Under the pieces are notes generated by a model. That model did not search any database. It was not told where the DNA came from and was given only the letters and a program-made list of their open reading frames with translations. Of a DNA stretch of 64,000 bases, positions 43,105 to 51,934 are shown in pieces. Position numbers and translations under genes: made by a program. Every line of letters begins with the position of its first letter. Positions within the stretch are counted from its first letter, which is position 1. Source of the DNA: Antrihabitans spumae (GTDB lineage: Bacteria; Actinomycetota; Actinomycetes; Mycobacteriales; Mycobacteriaceae); the NCBI RefSeq assembly GCF_043944905.1, contig NZ_JBIMSN010000020.1, positions 1-64,000 on the forward strand, read 5' to 3'.

Positions 43105-44469
43105 CTAGCGCTTCGGCGCGCCGATCACGATGCTGCCGACGTTGCATTCTTCCAATTCGTCGACGCCGGCAGCTTCGTTGAAAGCTGTTGTGTCGCCGTA
43201 GCCCTGCGCAACCGCACCGAGTCCCATCGCCGTCGCGACCAGGTAGATCGTCTGCAACACGACGCCGACGTGCTTGAGGATGATCGCGTAGGGAACCTGC
43301 TCGTAGGTCCACATCAAACGACCGGACCGTGCGGCGATGACGATCAGTACCTGCGGCAACTGGCCCTGCGACAGCGTCAGCGACGACGTCCGTAGCAACC
43401 GTTCGACCACCTGGTCGTCGGCTACGGGCCGAAGGACGTGATCGAACGAGTCGTAGTGATACATCCCCGACGCCAGACCGGCGACGTTTCGGACAACGGG
43501 GTAGAACTCGAGTTCGTGTACAGCACCGCCGGAAGGGTAAGGGCGAGAAAGATATTCGACGCCCTTGGCTGTCCGGACGCTCTTGGTGCGGACCGTCCTG
43601 AACAGTAGCTCGCCGAGCCGGTCGAGCGTGATCGGTGCGGCGTCGTCGAAGTCTCGGCACGAAACTCGGTCCTCGAGGACGTCGGTGAGGCTCGGGTCGA
43701 CGGCTCGGAGGTCCTCGATGTCGGGAGTGGCGAGTTCGATCGCCTCGCCCGGGTAGTTGTCTTTGCGCGCGGGCAGTGGTGGGAATTCACCGTCGGCCCA
43801 GCGCGTCGGGCCGAATGTCTCCCACGTCAGGACGCGCTCGCTGAGATTGCTGCGCCGGTGAAACCACAGTTCGTGCGGATTCCAGCTGCGCGTACGAAAT
43901 TCGTCGTCCTCGGACTCGGCGTCGACGACGGTATGCCGTGCCCATTTCAGGTCCGACGCGAGGCGCGTCGAAACATCCTCAGGCAGAGCGGGTTCCGCGG
44001 GCGACGCGAGACCCGATACGACTTCGAGCACGCGCGGATCGTGAATATCGATGTCGCACCACGACATTGGATTCTCAGCCACGATGTTGCCTGTGTCGCG
44101 TCGCATGATCGTGAACTTCGACAGCGTGCGGCCTTCCTCGACGAACTCGGGTCGAGGGGGCGGTGTTGCGAAGGGGCGGATCGTATAGAGGTCGGCGCCG
44201 TCGAAGCGGACCGTGATCGCGAGCCAACCACGCCCTGCGAGGGATCCGACAAGTGTGTCGACGTCGGCATCGGCAGGGGACAGGTCGTCGAGCGTGGCCG
44301 GCCCGAGGTTGAGCGTTTTGAGTGCTTGCAGTTGCGCCGGCGTCACCCCCGGCAACTTCTCCTTGTGCGGCGGCGCGAGCAGGATCGCCGCTCGCGGAGT
44401 CGTCACGCACGTCGCGCCCGGTCGAAACGAATAGACGTCCTGATGGCGCGTCGCAACTGATCGGTTCAC
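43105..44469 (-). CDS. SagB-type FMN oxidoreductase (nitroreductase fold), iron-regulated
   Basis: About 454 residues from the GTG at 44469. The frame is open upstream, but an iron box at 44481-44499 sits in that extension, so translation should begin after it. The C-terminal ~230 residues form a nitroreductase-like domain: RVSCRDFDDAAPITLDRLGELLFRT, YPSGGAVHELEFYPVV, GMYHYDSFDHVLRP and GLGAVAQGYGD. The N-terminal ~200 residues lack an obvious domain except a wHTH-like ALKTLNLGPATLDDLS. SagB enzymes oxidise azolines to azoles in peptide natural products. Here iron control suggests a role with thiazoline or oxazoline siderophores or in iron-limited redox metabolism. Confidence 0.82.
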   Translation of the reverse strand: MNRSVATRHQDVYSFRPGATCVTTPRAAILLAPPHKEKLPGVTPAQLQALKTLNLGPATLDDLSPADADVDTLVGSLAGRGWLAITVRFDGADLYTIRPFATPPPRPEFVEEGRTLSKFTIMRRDTGNIVAENPMSWCDIDIHDPRVLEVVSGLASPAEPALPEDVSTRLASDLKWARHTVVDAESEDDEFRTRSWNPHELWFHRRSNLSERVLTWETFGPTRWADGEFPPLPARKDNYPGEAIELATPDIEDLRAVDPSLTDVLEDRVSCRDFDDAAPITLDRLGELLFRTVRTKSVRTAKGVEYLSRPYPSGGAVHELEFYPVVRNVAGLASGMYHYDSFDHVLRPVADDQVVERLLRTSSLTLSQGQLPQVLIVIAARSGRLMWTYEQVPYAIILKHVGVVLQTIYLVATAMGLGAVAQGYGDTTAFNEAAGVDELEECNVGSIVIGAPKR

Positions 44470-44480
44470 GAGAGTGAAGT

Positions 44481-44499
44481 TTACCTTAGGCTTGCCTAA
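44481..44499. promoter_or_regulatory. IdeR/DtxR-type iron box upstream of the SagB-type gene
   Basis: TTACCTTAGGCTTGCCTAA matches at least 15 of 19 positions of the consensus TTAGGTTAGGCTAACCTAA. It is 11 bases upstream of the proposed GTG start at 44469, consistent with an operator overlapping the promoter of a leaderless or short-leader transcript. Confidence 0.78.
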
Positions 44500-44590
44500 G
44501 CACTCTAGCAGCGAAGGTGCGGAGCCGATGTGACATTCGTTCCGCATAGCGGTACTGCTGCGACATTGGCTCCGCAGTTTCGGCCAGGAG

Positions 44591-46240
44591 CTAGGAGCCG
44601 ACCTTCGGGGTCGCCCGCTCGATGATGGATGCGACGTCGATGCCGGTCGGCAAGGTGCCGAACACACTGCCCCAATCGGCGCCGAGCCGCGTTGCACAAA
44701 ATGCGTCGGCCACGGCGGGATGACCGAACCGGACGAGAAGCGATCCCTGCAAGGCCAGCGCCATCTCACCGACAACACGTCGGGCACGGTATTGAATCGT
44801 GTCGAAGTCGGAGAACGACTGCTTCAGGCCGGCGACCGCGGCATCGAGTCGGGCATCGACACCTGCCGTGCTGTCGAGTTCGTCGAGGAAAACCTGCAAC
44901 GATTCCGGCTGCTTCGCCATGGCGCGGAGGGTGTCGAGCGCCGCGACGTTGCCCGATCCCTCCCACACCGACATCAGCGGTGCCTCGCGGTAGAGCCGCG
45001 GCATGCGCGATTCTTCGACGTAGCCGTTGCCGCCGAGGCATTCGAGCGCCTCGGCCGCGTGGATCGGTCCGCGTTTACAGACGTAGTACTTACTCACGGC
45101 GAGCGAGATCCGGCGCAGTGCCGCGGCGTCCTTGTCGCCCGACTCTGCGCGGTCGGTCAGCGCCGCGAGCCACATCGCGACCGTCGTCGACGCCTCGGCC
45201 TCGACGGCGAGATCGGCGAGCACATTGCGCATAAGTGGCTGGTCGACGAGGTTTGCACCGAACGCGCTGCGATGCGTCGCGTGATGCGCGGCCTGCGCGG
45301 TGCCGACGCGCATCGATGTCGCCGACGCGATCGTGCAGTCGAGGCGCGTCATGTTGACCATCTCGACGATCGTCGGAACGCCGCGCCCTTCTTCGCCGAC
45401 GAGCCACGCGACGGCCTCGTCGTATTCGACCTCGCTGCTCGCGTTCGAGTGATTGCCGAGCTTGTCCTTGAGCCGCTGCAAGTACATCGCGTTGCGCGTG
45501 CCGTCGGGCAGGATCCGGGGGAGGAAGAAGCAGGACAGGCCGCCGGGCGCTTGGGCGAGCACGAGGAAGACGTCGGACATCGGAGCGGATGTGAACCACT
45601 TGTGTCCGGTGATCAGGTAACTGCCGTCGGACTGCGGGACGGCCTGTGTCGTCCCGGCGCGAACGTCCGAGCCGCCCTGCTTCTCCGTCATCGACATGCC
45701 GGCGATGAGGCCGGACTTGCTCAGCGGCGCGCGCAGTTTCGGATCGTAGGTGCGGCTGGTGAGCAGCGGCTCGTACTGCGACGCGAGGTCGGAGTTGTGC
45801 CGAAGCGCTGGGACGACGGCGTAGGTCATCGAGATCGGACAGCCGTGCCCCGCATCGGTCTGCCCCCAGACGGCCATCTTGCCCGCCCGGATGAGGTGTG
45901 CGTTCGGATCCGGGTCCGCCCAAGGGGCGCCGTGCAAGCCGAGTTCGACCGCGGTCGTCATCAGCCGGTGGTACGCGGGGTCGTAGGCGACCTCGTCGAT
46001 GCGGTGACCGTAGCGGTCGTGCGTCTGCAGAACCGGCGGATGTGCTTCGGCGAGGTCGCCCCAGGCAATTGCCTCCGCGCTGCCGGCAAGGCGGCCGACC
46101 TTGTGCAGTTCCTCGACTGCGTTCTGCGCGCCTTCCCGCGCGAACGCCTCCAAGAGCGGCGGGTAGTCAGCCGCGTCGAAGTCGATCAGCTGCGGTACCT
46201 GGTTGAAGACCTCGTGTGTTGCTTTCGACGCTGTTTTCAT
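44591..46240 (-). CDS. aidB: AidB-like acyl-CoA dehydrogenase
   Basis: 549 residues from the ATG at 46240, which has GGGAG six bases upstream. It starts THEVFNQVPQLIDFDAADYP, a hallmark of the AidB/DR_0790 group. MTEKQGGSDVRAGTT (FAD contact), GHKWFTSAPMSDVFLVLAQ and CLGGNGYVEESRMPRLYREAPLMSVWEGSGN are all present. AidB proteins bind FAD and DNA and are part of the response to alkylation stress in E. coli; enzymatic substrates are unclear. The start lies inside the 3' end of a TetR-family gene (74-base overlap), so the two are co-transcribed and possibly coupled. Confidence 0.9.
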   Translation of the reverse strand: MKTASKATHEVFNQVPQLIDFDAADYPPLLEAFAREGAQNAVEELHKVGRLAGSAEAIAWGDLAEAHPPVLQTHDRYGHRIDEVAYDPAYHRLMTTAVELGLHGAPWADPDPNAHLIRAGKMAVWGQTDAGHGCPISMTYAVVPALRHNSDLASQYEPLLTSRTYDPKLRAPLSKSGLIAGMSMTEKQGGSDVRAGTTQAVPQSDGSYLITGHKWFTSAPMSDVFLVLAQAPGGLSCFFLPRILPDGTRNAMYLQRLKDKLGNHSNASSEVEYDEAVAWLVGEEGRGVPTIVEMVNMTRLDCTIASATSMRVGTAQAAHHATHRSAFGANLVDQPLMRNVLADLAVEAEASTTVAMWLAALTDRAESGDKDAAALRRISLAVSKYYVCKRGPIHAAEALECLGGNGYVEESRMPRLYREAPLMSVWEGSGNVAALDTLRAMAKQPESLQVFLDELDSTAGVDARLDAAVAGLKQSFSDFDTIQYRARRVVGEMALALQGSLLVRFGHPAVADAFCATRLGADWGSVFGTLPTGIDVASIIERATPKVGS

Positions 46241-46847
46241 AAGAACTCCCAAGTGAGCGAAGGGTGAAGGTGAGAAAGGACTCGACAGTTGTTGGTTCGG
46301 CGTTGCCGATCGCGAGCGGAAGGATCAACGCTTCGCCGATCGCGCCGACGATGCACGCCGCTGTGATCTGCGCTGGTTGCGGTGGTATTTCGCCCGCGCC
46401 GACGGCCGCGTCGATGGCCACTGCCAACGCGTTCCGGTACGACTCGCGAAACAGCAACCGCTCTGCGTCCACCTGTGGATCGACCGGTTCGGCCAGCAGC
46501 GCATAGGCGAGGGTCGGCGCCCGAAGCGCGCGTTCGGCGAAGGTGGCGACCGACGCGGTGACGGACGAGACGTAGGTTCCGTGCACTTCGTGCGCCGCGG
46601 TACCGGCTGCGATCGCAGCCGCGACTTCCCGGCTACATACGATGCGGAAAACCTCGGCGAAAAGTTCGCCCTTGTTTGCGAAATGGCGATAAACGGTTCC
46701 CGTGCCGACCTCGGACCGCTGCGCGACGGCTGCGATCGAGCATTCGCCGTAGCCGTGTTCGGCAACGAGCGCAATCGCGGACTCGATCAGCCGATCACGT
46801 TTGGCATCCAGGTTTCGCTGGACCTCCGGGGTACGTCTATACGCCAC
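46167..46847 (-). CDS. TetR-family transcriptional regulator
   Basis: 226 residues. The N-terminal helix-turn-helix is ECSIAAVAQRSEVGTGTVYRHFANKGELFAEVF (about 34-67). The C-terminal ligand domain includes ALLAEPVDPQVDAERLLFRESYRNAL, a pattern common to regulators of acyl-CoA dehydrogenase genes. The last ~24 residues overlap the start of aidB in another frame. It probably regulates itself and aidB; the ligand may be an acyl-CoA or alkylation signal, which the sequence does not show. Confidence 0.88.
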   Translation of the reverse strand: MAYRRTPEVQRNLDAKRDRLIESAIALVAEHGYGECSIAAVAQRSEVGTGTVYRHFANKGELFAEVFRIVCSREVAAAIAAGTAAHEVHGTYVSSVTASVATFAERALRAPTLAYALLAEPVDPQVDAERLLFRESYRNALAVAIDAAVGAGEIPPQPAQITAACIVGAIGEALILPLAIGNAEPTTVESFLTFTLRSLGSSYENSVESNTRGLQPGTAADRLRRG

Positions 46848-46892
46848 ACCAAGAAGTGAACACCGATTCCGATCTTACGTCAACACCGGGAT

Positions 46893-47720
46893 TCACCCAG
46901 CTGACGCAGTCGCCTGCTCGGTTCGGAGTTCGCGCTGTCCGACCGGCAACTGCATCGCTGGGAACAGGTCCGCGTACTTCGCGGGCAGGCCGTCGCCGGT
47001 CGAGACGCCTCGGATTCGGCGTCCGATCCATGGAATGAGCGTGTCGCGCGTCCACTCGAGATCTTCACGCCGAATCTCGCCGCGAGTCCGTTCGGTCAGA
47101 GGCGGAAACGGGGGTGGCCGCAGGTCATGTGGAACACCGATCACGTCGAGCACCTCGGCCGCCATCCGGGTATGACCGATCTCGTTGAGGTGCAACCGAT
47201 CCGTGGACCACATCCGCCGATCCGAAAAATCCTTCATCCGCCAGAAATCGACGATCTCGGCACCGTGGTCGTCCGCGATCCCACGCAGGTATTCGTTGTA
47301 CGTCGCCGCTCGACCACGCAGCCGCTTGTACAGCGCGTCGAAGGAACCGTCGAAGGTTGTGAACACGATGACCCGAGCGCCCGTGCCGGCGAGCTTGGCG
47401 ATCGTCGAGTCGTAGCGCTCCATCAACGAATCGAGGTCCACGCTCGGTCGCAGGATGTCGTTGCCGCCGGCAGAAATGGCGACGAGGTCGGGCTGCATGG
47501 CCAACGCCGGTTCCAGCTGCGCGTCGATGACTTGGGCCAAGACGTGCCCACGAATAGCGAGGTTCGCGTAGCCGAGGTCCGGCATCGTGCGCGCAAGTTC
47601 GTACGCGGTCCGATCGGCCCAGCCGAGCACCCCGTTCGGACTCTCCGGCGACAGATCGCCGACGCCCTCGGTGAACGAATCGCCGAGCGCGACAAACTTC
47701 GTGAACGTCGTGTTCGACAT
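46893..47720 (-). CDS. SGNH/GDSL-family hydrolase
   Basis: 275 residues from the ATG at 47720 (GGGGGTCGG upstream). The four SGNH blocks are visible: ALGDSFTEGVG with the nucleophile S15, the glycine of NLAIRGHVLAQV, the asparagine of SAGGNDIL, and the Asp/His pair in STDRLHLNEIGHTRM. No signal peptide is seen, so it is probably cytoplasmic. Members act as esterases, lipases or acyl-transferring enzymes on diverse substrates. It diverges from xthA with 109 bases between starts. Confidence 0.9.
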   Translation of the reverse strand: MSNTTFTKFVALGDSFTEGVGDLSPESPNGVLGWADRTAYELARTMPDLGYANLAIRGHVLAQVIDAQLEPALAMQPDLVAISAGGNDILRPSVDLDSLMERYDSTIAKLAGTGARVIVFTTFDGSFDALYKRLRGRAATYNEYLRGIADDHGAEIVDFWRMKDFSDRRMWSTDRLHLNEIGHTRMAAEVLDVIGVPHDLRPPPFPPLTERTRGEIRREDLEWTRDTLIPWIGRRIRGVSTGDGLPAKYADLFPAMQLPVGQRELRTEQATASAG

Positions 47721-47829
47721 TCCGACCCCCTTCTTCCGACGTGATGATCCCAGAAACCATGCGGGTCCGCCTGTTGTATGCAGTGCTAACGATCTTGCCG
47801 GCCGAAAACTTCCCACTACCGTTGAGGCT

Positions 47830-48693
47830 GTGCGAATTGCTACCTGGAATGTGAACTCGGTCAAACAGCGCGTCCCGCGCCTGCTCCCGTGGCTCGATCA
47901 ACGCAAACCCGACGTCGTGTGTCTGCAGGAAACGAAACTTGCCGACGACGCGTTCACGGCGCTGCTCGGCGACGAACTCGCAGGTCGAGGCTACGAAGTT
48001 GCACTCAACGGCGAACTGCAGTGGAACGGTGTCGCGATCCTGTCGAAGGTCGGACTCGACGACGTCGTAGTCGGTCTACCCGGTGCGCCCGGCTTTCCGC
48101 ACCCAGAGGCGCGCGCCGTCTCCGCAACGTGCGGCGGCATCCGAGTGCACTCGCTCTATGTGCCCAACGGCCGGACCCCCGACTCGGACCATTACAAATA
48201 CAAACTCGCCTGGCTCGCGACCCTGCGTGACGTCGTCGAAAAGGGACCGACCGACGTACTGGTGTGTGGTGACATCAACATCGCGCCCGCCGACGCCGAC
48301 CTCTTCGATCCCGAGGCCTACATCGGGCAAACCCACGTCACCGCACCCGAGCGGCAAGCACTCGCCGACCTGCACGCCCTCGGCCTACGCGACGTCGTCA
48401 GGGAACGCTGGCCGAACGAGCGCGTCTTCACCTACTGGGACTACCGCGCGGGCATGTTCCACAAAGACCTCGGTATGCGGATCGACCTGCAGTTGGCTTC
48501 CGGGGCGGTCGCAGATCGGGTCAAGGCTGCCTGGGTGGACCGGCTGGCACGCAAGGGAACCGGCCCGAGCGACCACGCACCCGTCATGGTCGACCTCGAC
48601 GACGCACCCGACGGCGACATCGGTCCAATGGTTCCGCCGCCGTCGGGCAAGCCCGCCAAGAAGGGGAGTGCGAAGCTACCGCAGGGGCAGTGA
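47830..48693 (+). CDS. xthA: Exodeoxyribonuclease III
   Basis: 287 residues from a GTG start. The endonuclease/exonuclease/phosphatase fold is shown by RIATWNVNSVKQR, the metal-binding glutamate in VCLQETKL, VCGDINIAPADADL, and the C-terminal SDHAPVMVD with catalytic Asp-His. Length and motifs match bacterial ExoIII/AP endonucleases, which cleave DNA at abasic sites and degrade 3' ends. A Pro/Lys-rich tail of ~30 residues follows the catalytic domain. Confidence 0.95.
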   Translation: MRIATWNVNSVKQRVPRLLPWLDQRKPDVVCLQETKLADDAFTALLGDELAGRGYEVALNGELQWNGVAILSKVGLDDVVVGLPGAPGFPHPEARAVSATCGGIRVHSLYVPNGRTPDSDHYKYKLAWLATLRDVVEKGPTDVLVCGDINIAPADADLFDPEAYIGQTHVTAPERQALADLHALGLRDVVRERWPNERVFTYWDYRAGMFHKDLGMRIDLQLASGAVADRVKAAWVDRLARKGTGPSDHAPVMVDLDDAPDGDIGPMVPPPSGKPAKKGSAKLPQGQ

Positions 48694-48739
48694 CATTTGA
48701 CCTCGCCTTCGCGCCAAAGACATTGGACCTCGCCTTCGC
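48692..48739. repeat. Short tandem repeat after xthA
   Basis: Two 21-base units differing at one position (GACATTtGACCTCGCCTTCGC and GACATTgGACCTCGCCTTCGC, at 48692-48712 and 48719-48739) occur with a 27-base period right at the xthA stop codon. No function is evident; it may be a replication slippage product. Confidence 0.6.
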
Positions 48740-48834
48740 TCGGTCGGGGTTTGGTGCGCCTTTCGGCGATGTCTTCCCTCGTCGCTCCGGCTTCGCCGTT
48801 TCGCTCCTCGGTCCAGACCTCGCCACGCGACAAC

Positions 48835-50688
48835 CTAATGCAACTCGCGCGGACCCTCACGTTCGTCGAGTGCCGCCGGACCGTCGCGCTCGACCAACTC
48901 GCGATGGCGACCGCCGTCCCGCCCGCTCAGTGAGCGGGAGAAGTCCTCCGGGTAGCCGGCGTCGAGCGGGTCGGCATCCCAGGAACGCTGGCCGATCCCG
49001 TAGCGCGCGTCCTGGCGAGGCTGCTCGACTCGATGGGTCACGATGCGAGGAAGCGCCGTGCTCGTCTGGGCGGCAACCTGTTCGGGCGCCTCCGAGTAGA
49101 GCTGCTGGGGTTCCGGCTCGGGCTGCTGCTCGTCCATGGTGACCGTGCGCTTGCGGGAGAACGAGAACTTGATCTCTTCGAACTCCTCGAACACCGAGCG
49201 CGACGTGCGGATGCGGTTCGCGGTCGACAACGTCCGCGAGAGCACCGGCGGAACGAACGGCTTGACGATGCCGGTGACGGCACGCGTGATGTCGGGAATC
49301 GGGTTGAAGCTCGGCAGTCCGACCGACGGCGGCTTTGCGGGTTCGGCGCGCTTCGGTTCGAGCTTTGCCGGCGGTAGCACCGCAGGCAGATTTCGGACGG
49401 GTTCGCGTCCGGGCACGTAGTCGAGAGGCGCTGCGGCCGCGGACTCTTCGGCAAGCTCGGCCTCGATGCTGTCCGCGATCGGCGTCCCGACGGGCAGTGC
49501 CGCGAGCGGGCGATCGAACGCCGAGGGGAGTGGTGCGTTGCGTGAGTACGGCGCGTCGAGCTGATCGTCGTACACGGCGGCGACGCGGCGGCGCTGTTGT
49601 TCGCGCTCGATGGCGGTCTCGGCCTCTGCGGCGAACCGTGCCGACGTCAATTTCTGTTCTGCCCAAAGTTTTTCGGCCTCGGCGCGGACCGCTGCGCGTT
49701 TGAGGGCGATCTCGGTGTCGGCTTCGAGTTCCGCGCGTTGGCGAACTTCGTCGGCAGCGGAGTGGCGGTCGAGCGTCGTTTCGCCGCGCCACAGCTTCAG
49801 GATCAGGGGGAGCAGCGTCATGATCGCGAAGAACGCGATGGTCAGCAGGCGTAGCAGCAAGGCGCCGACGTTGGCGGCGGTGTAGTCGTGCATCGCCGTC
49901 CAGCGGCCGCTGAGTCCACGATCGACGTCGGACGGCGCAGCGGCCTTGGCAGCGGAGAGTGCTGTCTCGTTCTGTGCGATTTCGGTGTCGAGCGAGGAGG
50001 CTTGACGATCGCGATTGGATTCGGCCAGTGCAAGCGCATCGCGGGCGTCGACGAAGATTTCGTTGGCGGTGCGCGTCTCGGGGCCTACGCCGGGGACGCC
50101 GGTGATGCCGGGCGGGCAGGTCGGTGCTGGGTTGAATTCGCACTGCGCTCGGACGTACGCCTCGTTCATGTAGTTACGGGCGGCATCGACGTTGCTGTCC
50201 AAGTTGCGGCGTTCGTCACGAAGTTGGTCGAGCGCGGCAGCGGACTGCACGACTGCCGGAGCTGTTGCGGTTCTTTCGACGGCCTGCTGGTCGAGTTCAC
50301 GGTCGACCGCGCCGCTGAAAATTGCGATAGCTGCGAGTTCGCCGAGGATCACGCCGATGAAAAGCGCGACGACGCCGCGGCCGATCAGGCCGACCATCCG
50401 AGTCTGGCGACCGCTGGCGAGCGATCGTGCCAGGGCGCCGACCAGCAGTCCGACAACAAGGGTGAAAGGGATGATCGCGAAGACGGAAACGGTTGTCGAA
50501 GCGGCGACGGCGACGGTCGTGACGAGCCAGGCTAGAAGTGCGTTCAGCACGACGACCAAGCCTGCGACCTCGTACGACGACCGCTCGTGTGCGCTGCTCG
50601 AGCTATCGACGTGCCCGCCTCCGAGCCAGGTCAGCGAGTTGCCGAGCACTGTCGAGCCAGGCTCGGGCGTTGCCTTGTGTCTGCTCAT
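48835..50688 (-). CDS. DUF4407-type membrane protein with coiled-coil region
   Basis: 617 residues. Three hydrophobic helices lie near the N-terminus (about 42-65, 68-88, 99-125) and one near 288-305, with an extracytoplasmic-like loop between (SAAALDQLRDERRNLDSNVDAA, CEFNPAPTCPPG). After the last helix a long charged coiled coil follows (EVRQRAELEADTEIALKRAAVRAEAEKLWAEQ), then a Pro-rich, disordered tail. This layout is that of DUF4407 proteins common in actinobacteria, whose function is unknown. It ends convergently with xthA. Confidence 0.8.
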   Translation of the reverse strand: MSRHKATPEPGSTVLGNSLTWLGGGHVDSSSSAHERSSYEVAGLVVVLNALLAWLVTTVAVAASTTVSVFAIIPFTLVVGLLVGALARSLASGRQTRMVGLIGRGVVALFIGVILGELAAIAIFSGAVDRELDQQAVERTATAPAVVQSAAALDQLRDERRNLDSNVDAARNYMNEAYVRAQCEFNPAPTCPPGITGVPGVGPETRTANEIFVDARDALALAESNRDRQASSLDTEIAQNETALSAAKAAAPSDVDRGLSGRWTAMHDYTAANVGALLLRLLTIAFFAIMTLLPLILKLWRGETTLDRHSAADEVRQRAELEADTEIALKRAAVRAEAEKLWAEQKLTSARFAAEAETAIEREQQRRRVAAVYDDQLDAPYSRNAPLPSAFDRPLAALPVGTPIADSIEAELAEESAAAAPLDYVPGREPVRNLPAVLPPAKLEPKRAEPAKPPSVGLPSFNPIPDITRAVTGIVKPFVPPVLSRTLSTANRIRTSRSVFEEFEEIKFSFSRKRTVTMDEQQPEPEPQQLYSEAPEQVAAQTSTALPRIVTHRVEQPRQDARYGIGQRSWDADPLDAGYPEDFSRSLSGRDGGRHRELVERDGPAALDEREGPRELH

Positions 50689-50852
50689 TCGTGACTCCGA
50701 ATCATCGTCTGCGGTTGTCTCAGGGTGACAGGTGCAATCCCGAGGCAGAAGTCATCGAACTGTCTTGTGGGCAGCTTCACAGTGCCTGTTAGTGCGCGTA
50801 AACACCTACTTGACGCATGCTGGAGGTTGTCTGCGCGCTGAATTTGGGCGCC

Positions 50853-51881
50853 TCATGCAAACCGCGTCGCTATCCGCAGCGCAACGTCGCGTGCCGCGGT
50901 AAAGCGGGTGCTCATGGCGACGTGATTCATCAACGTCGCGCCTGTCACCAGCTTCTGAGTCGCCTTACGTCGCTCCGAGTCGTACCGCCGCAGACCCTTC
51001 TCGACGTCATGCTCGTCGAGTGCGCGCCCGAGCGCGATGGAGTCGATGATCGTTTCGCAGGCACCGCGGCCGAGGTTGGGCGGCATCGCATGTGCGGCGT
51101 CGCCGATCAGGACCACGTTGCCGTTGATGTAGGAGCCCAACTTCGGCATCCGCTTGATCCGGTAGTGGATGATCGACGTCGCGTCTATACGGCCGAGTGC
51201 GTCCGTCACGTCGGCGTGCCAGCGGCCGAAGTTCTCCTTCAAAAATTCGAGAGGTTCCGTCGGCGGCTCGGCGTCGGGATCCTCGCGATAGGCAGCGAAC
51301 CAGTTCGTCAGGTTGCCGTCGCGCGGCGAGACACCGAAGATCTTGCCCTCACCCCAGGTTTCGGCGACGGTATCCGTCGTGCCAGGAGCTCGACCGACCA
51401 ATGCGCTCACTCCGACGTAGATCGGATCGACGCGCTGCCCGACGACCGCGGTCCGGACGCGGCTGTTCACTCCGTCCGCTCCGACGATCACGTCGTAGCC
51501 GCCGAGGTCGGCGACGGACTCGATCGTGGTCGAGAACTTCACGACCCCATCGGGTAGGCCGCTTGCCAGGGTGGCGAGCAGCGGCGGTCGGGATATCAGT
51601 ACCGACGTGCCCTCGCTGGTGGTGATGTCGGCGATGACGGACCCGTCCGGGCGCCGGAACTGGCCGTGCTGTTGCCGGCTTCCGATCGAGCGGACGGCGT
51701 CTCCGTGCCCGATGCCGTCGAGTGCGGTCAGCGCCTCCGGCCACATGCCGAGAGCGGTTCCCGACGTCGGCAGTGCATCGGCGCGTTCGAAGACGTCGAC
51801 GGTCCAGCCGTGCTGGTGGAGATAGTTGGCGGTGGCGAGTCCGCCGATGCCGCCGCCGATGATTGCTGCTGATCTGGTCAT
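50853..51881 (-). CDS. FAD-dependent monooxygenase (class A hydroxylase type)
   Basis: About 342 residues; the ATG at 51881 (MTRSAAIIGGG) or 51887 are both possible. Motifs: AAIIGGGIGGLATANYL at the N-terminus, VIVGADGVNSRVR mid-protein, and VVLIGDAAHAMPPNLGRGACETI toward the end. The length is short for the family but complete. Substrate unknown; relatives include tetracycline-modifying and ring-hydroxylating enzymes. Two palindromic operators (51893-51908 and 51914-51927) lie immediately upstream, identical in form to one upstream of the TetR gene at 53644, so that regulator probably controls this gene. Confidence 0.87.
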   Translation of the reverse strand: MTRSAAIIGGGIGGLATANYLHQHGWTVDVFERADALPTSGTALGMWPEALTALDGIGHGDAVRSIGSRQQHGQFRRPDGSVIADITTSEGTSVLISRPPLLATLASGLPDGVVKFSTTIESVADLGGYDVIVGADGVNSRVRTAVVGQRVDPIYVGVSALVGRAPGTTDTVAETWGEGKIFGVSPRDGNLTNWFAAYREDPDAEPPTEPLEFLKENFGRWHADVTDALGRIDATSIIHYRIKRMPKLGSYINGNVVLIGDAAHAMPPNLGRGACETIIDSIALGRALDEHDVEKGLRRYDSERRKATQKLVTGATLMNHVAMSTRFTAARDVALRIATRFA

Positions 51882-51892
51882 GAACACCAGGA

Positions 51893-51908
51893 TACTACTT
51901 TTGTAGTA
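51893..51908. promoter_or_regulatory. Palindromic operator site 1 (TACTAC-N4-GTAGTA)
   Basis: TACTACTTTTGTAGTA is a perfect inverted repeat located between the monooxygenase start and the end of the diguanylate cyclase gene. It shares arms and spacing with sites at 51914-51927 and 53622-53635, and is likely bound by the TetR protein encoded at 53644-54204. Confidence 0.75.
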
Positions 51909-51913
51909 GAAAT

Positions 51914-51927
51914 ACTACCGATGTAGT
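51914..51927. promoter_or_regulatory. Palindromic operator site 2 (ACTAC-N4-GTAGT)
   Basis: ACTACCGATGTAGT, a perfect 5-bp arm palindrome with 4-base spacer, centred 20 bases from site 1, roughly two helical turns, which would allow cooperative binding of two TetR dimers on one DNA face. Confidence 0.72.
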
Positions 51928-51934
51928 GAAGACG

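Noticed and set aside
44470..44787. N-terminal extension of the SagB-type protein by about 106 residues.
   Set aside because: It would place the iron box inside the coding sequence and run into the 3' end of aidB; the added residues show no family similarity.
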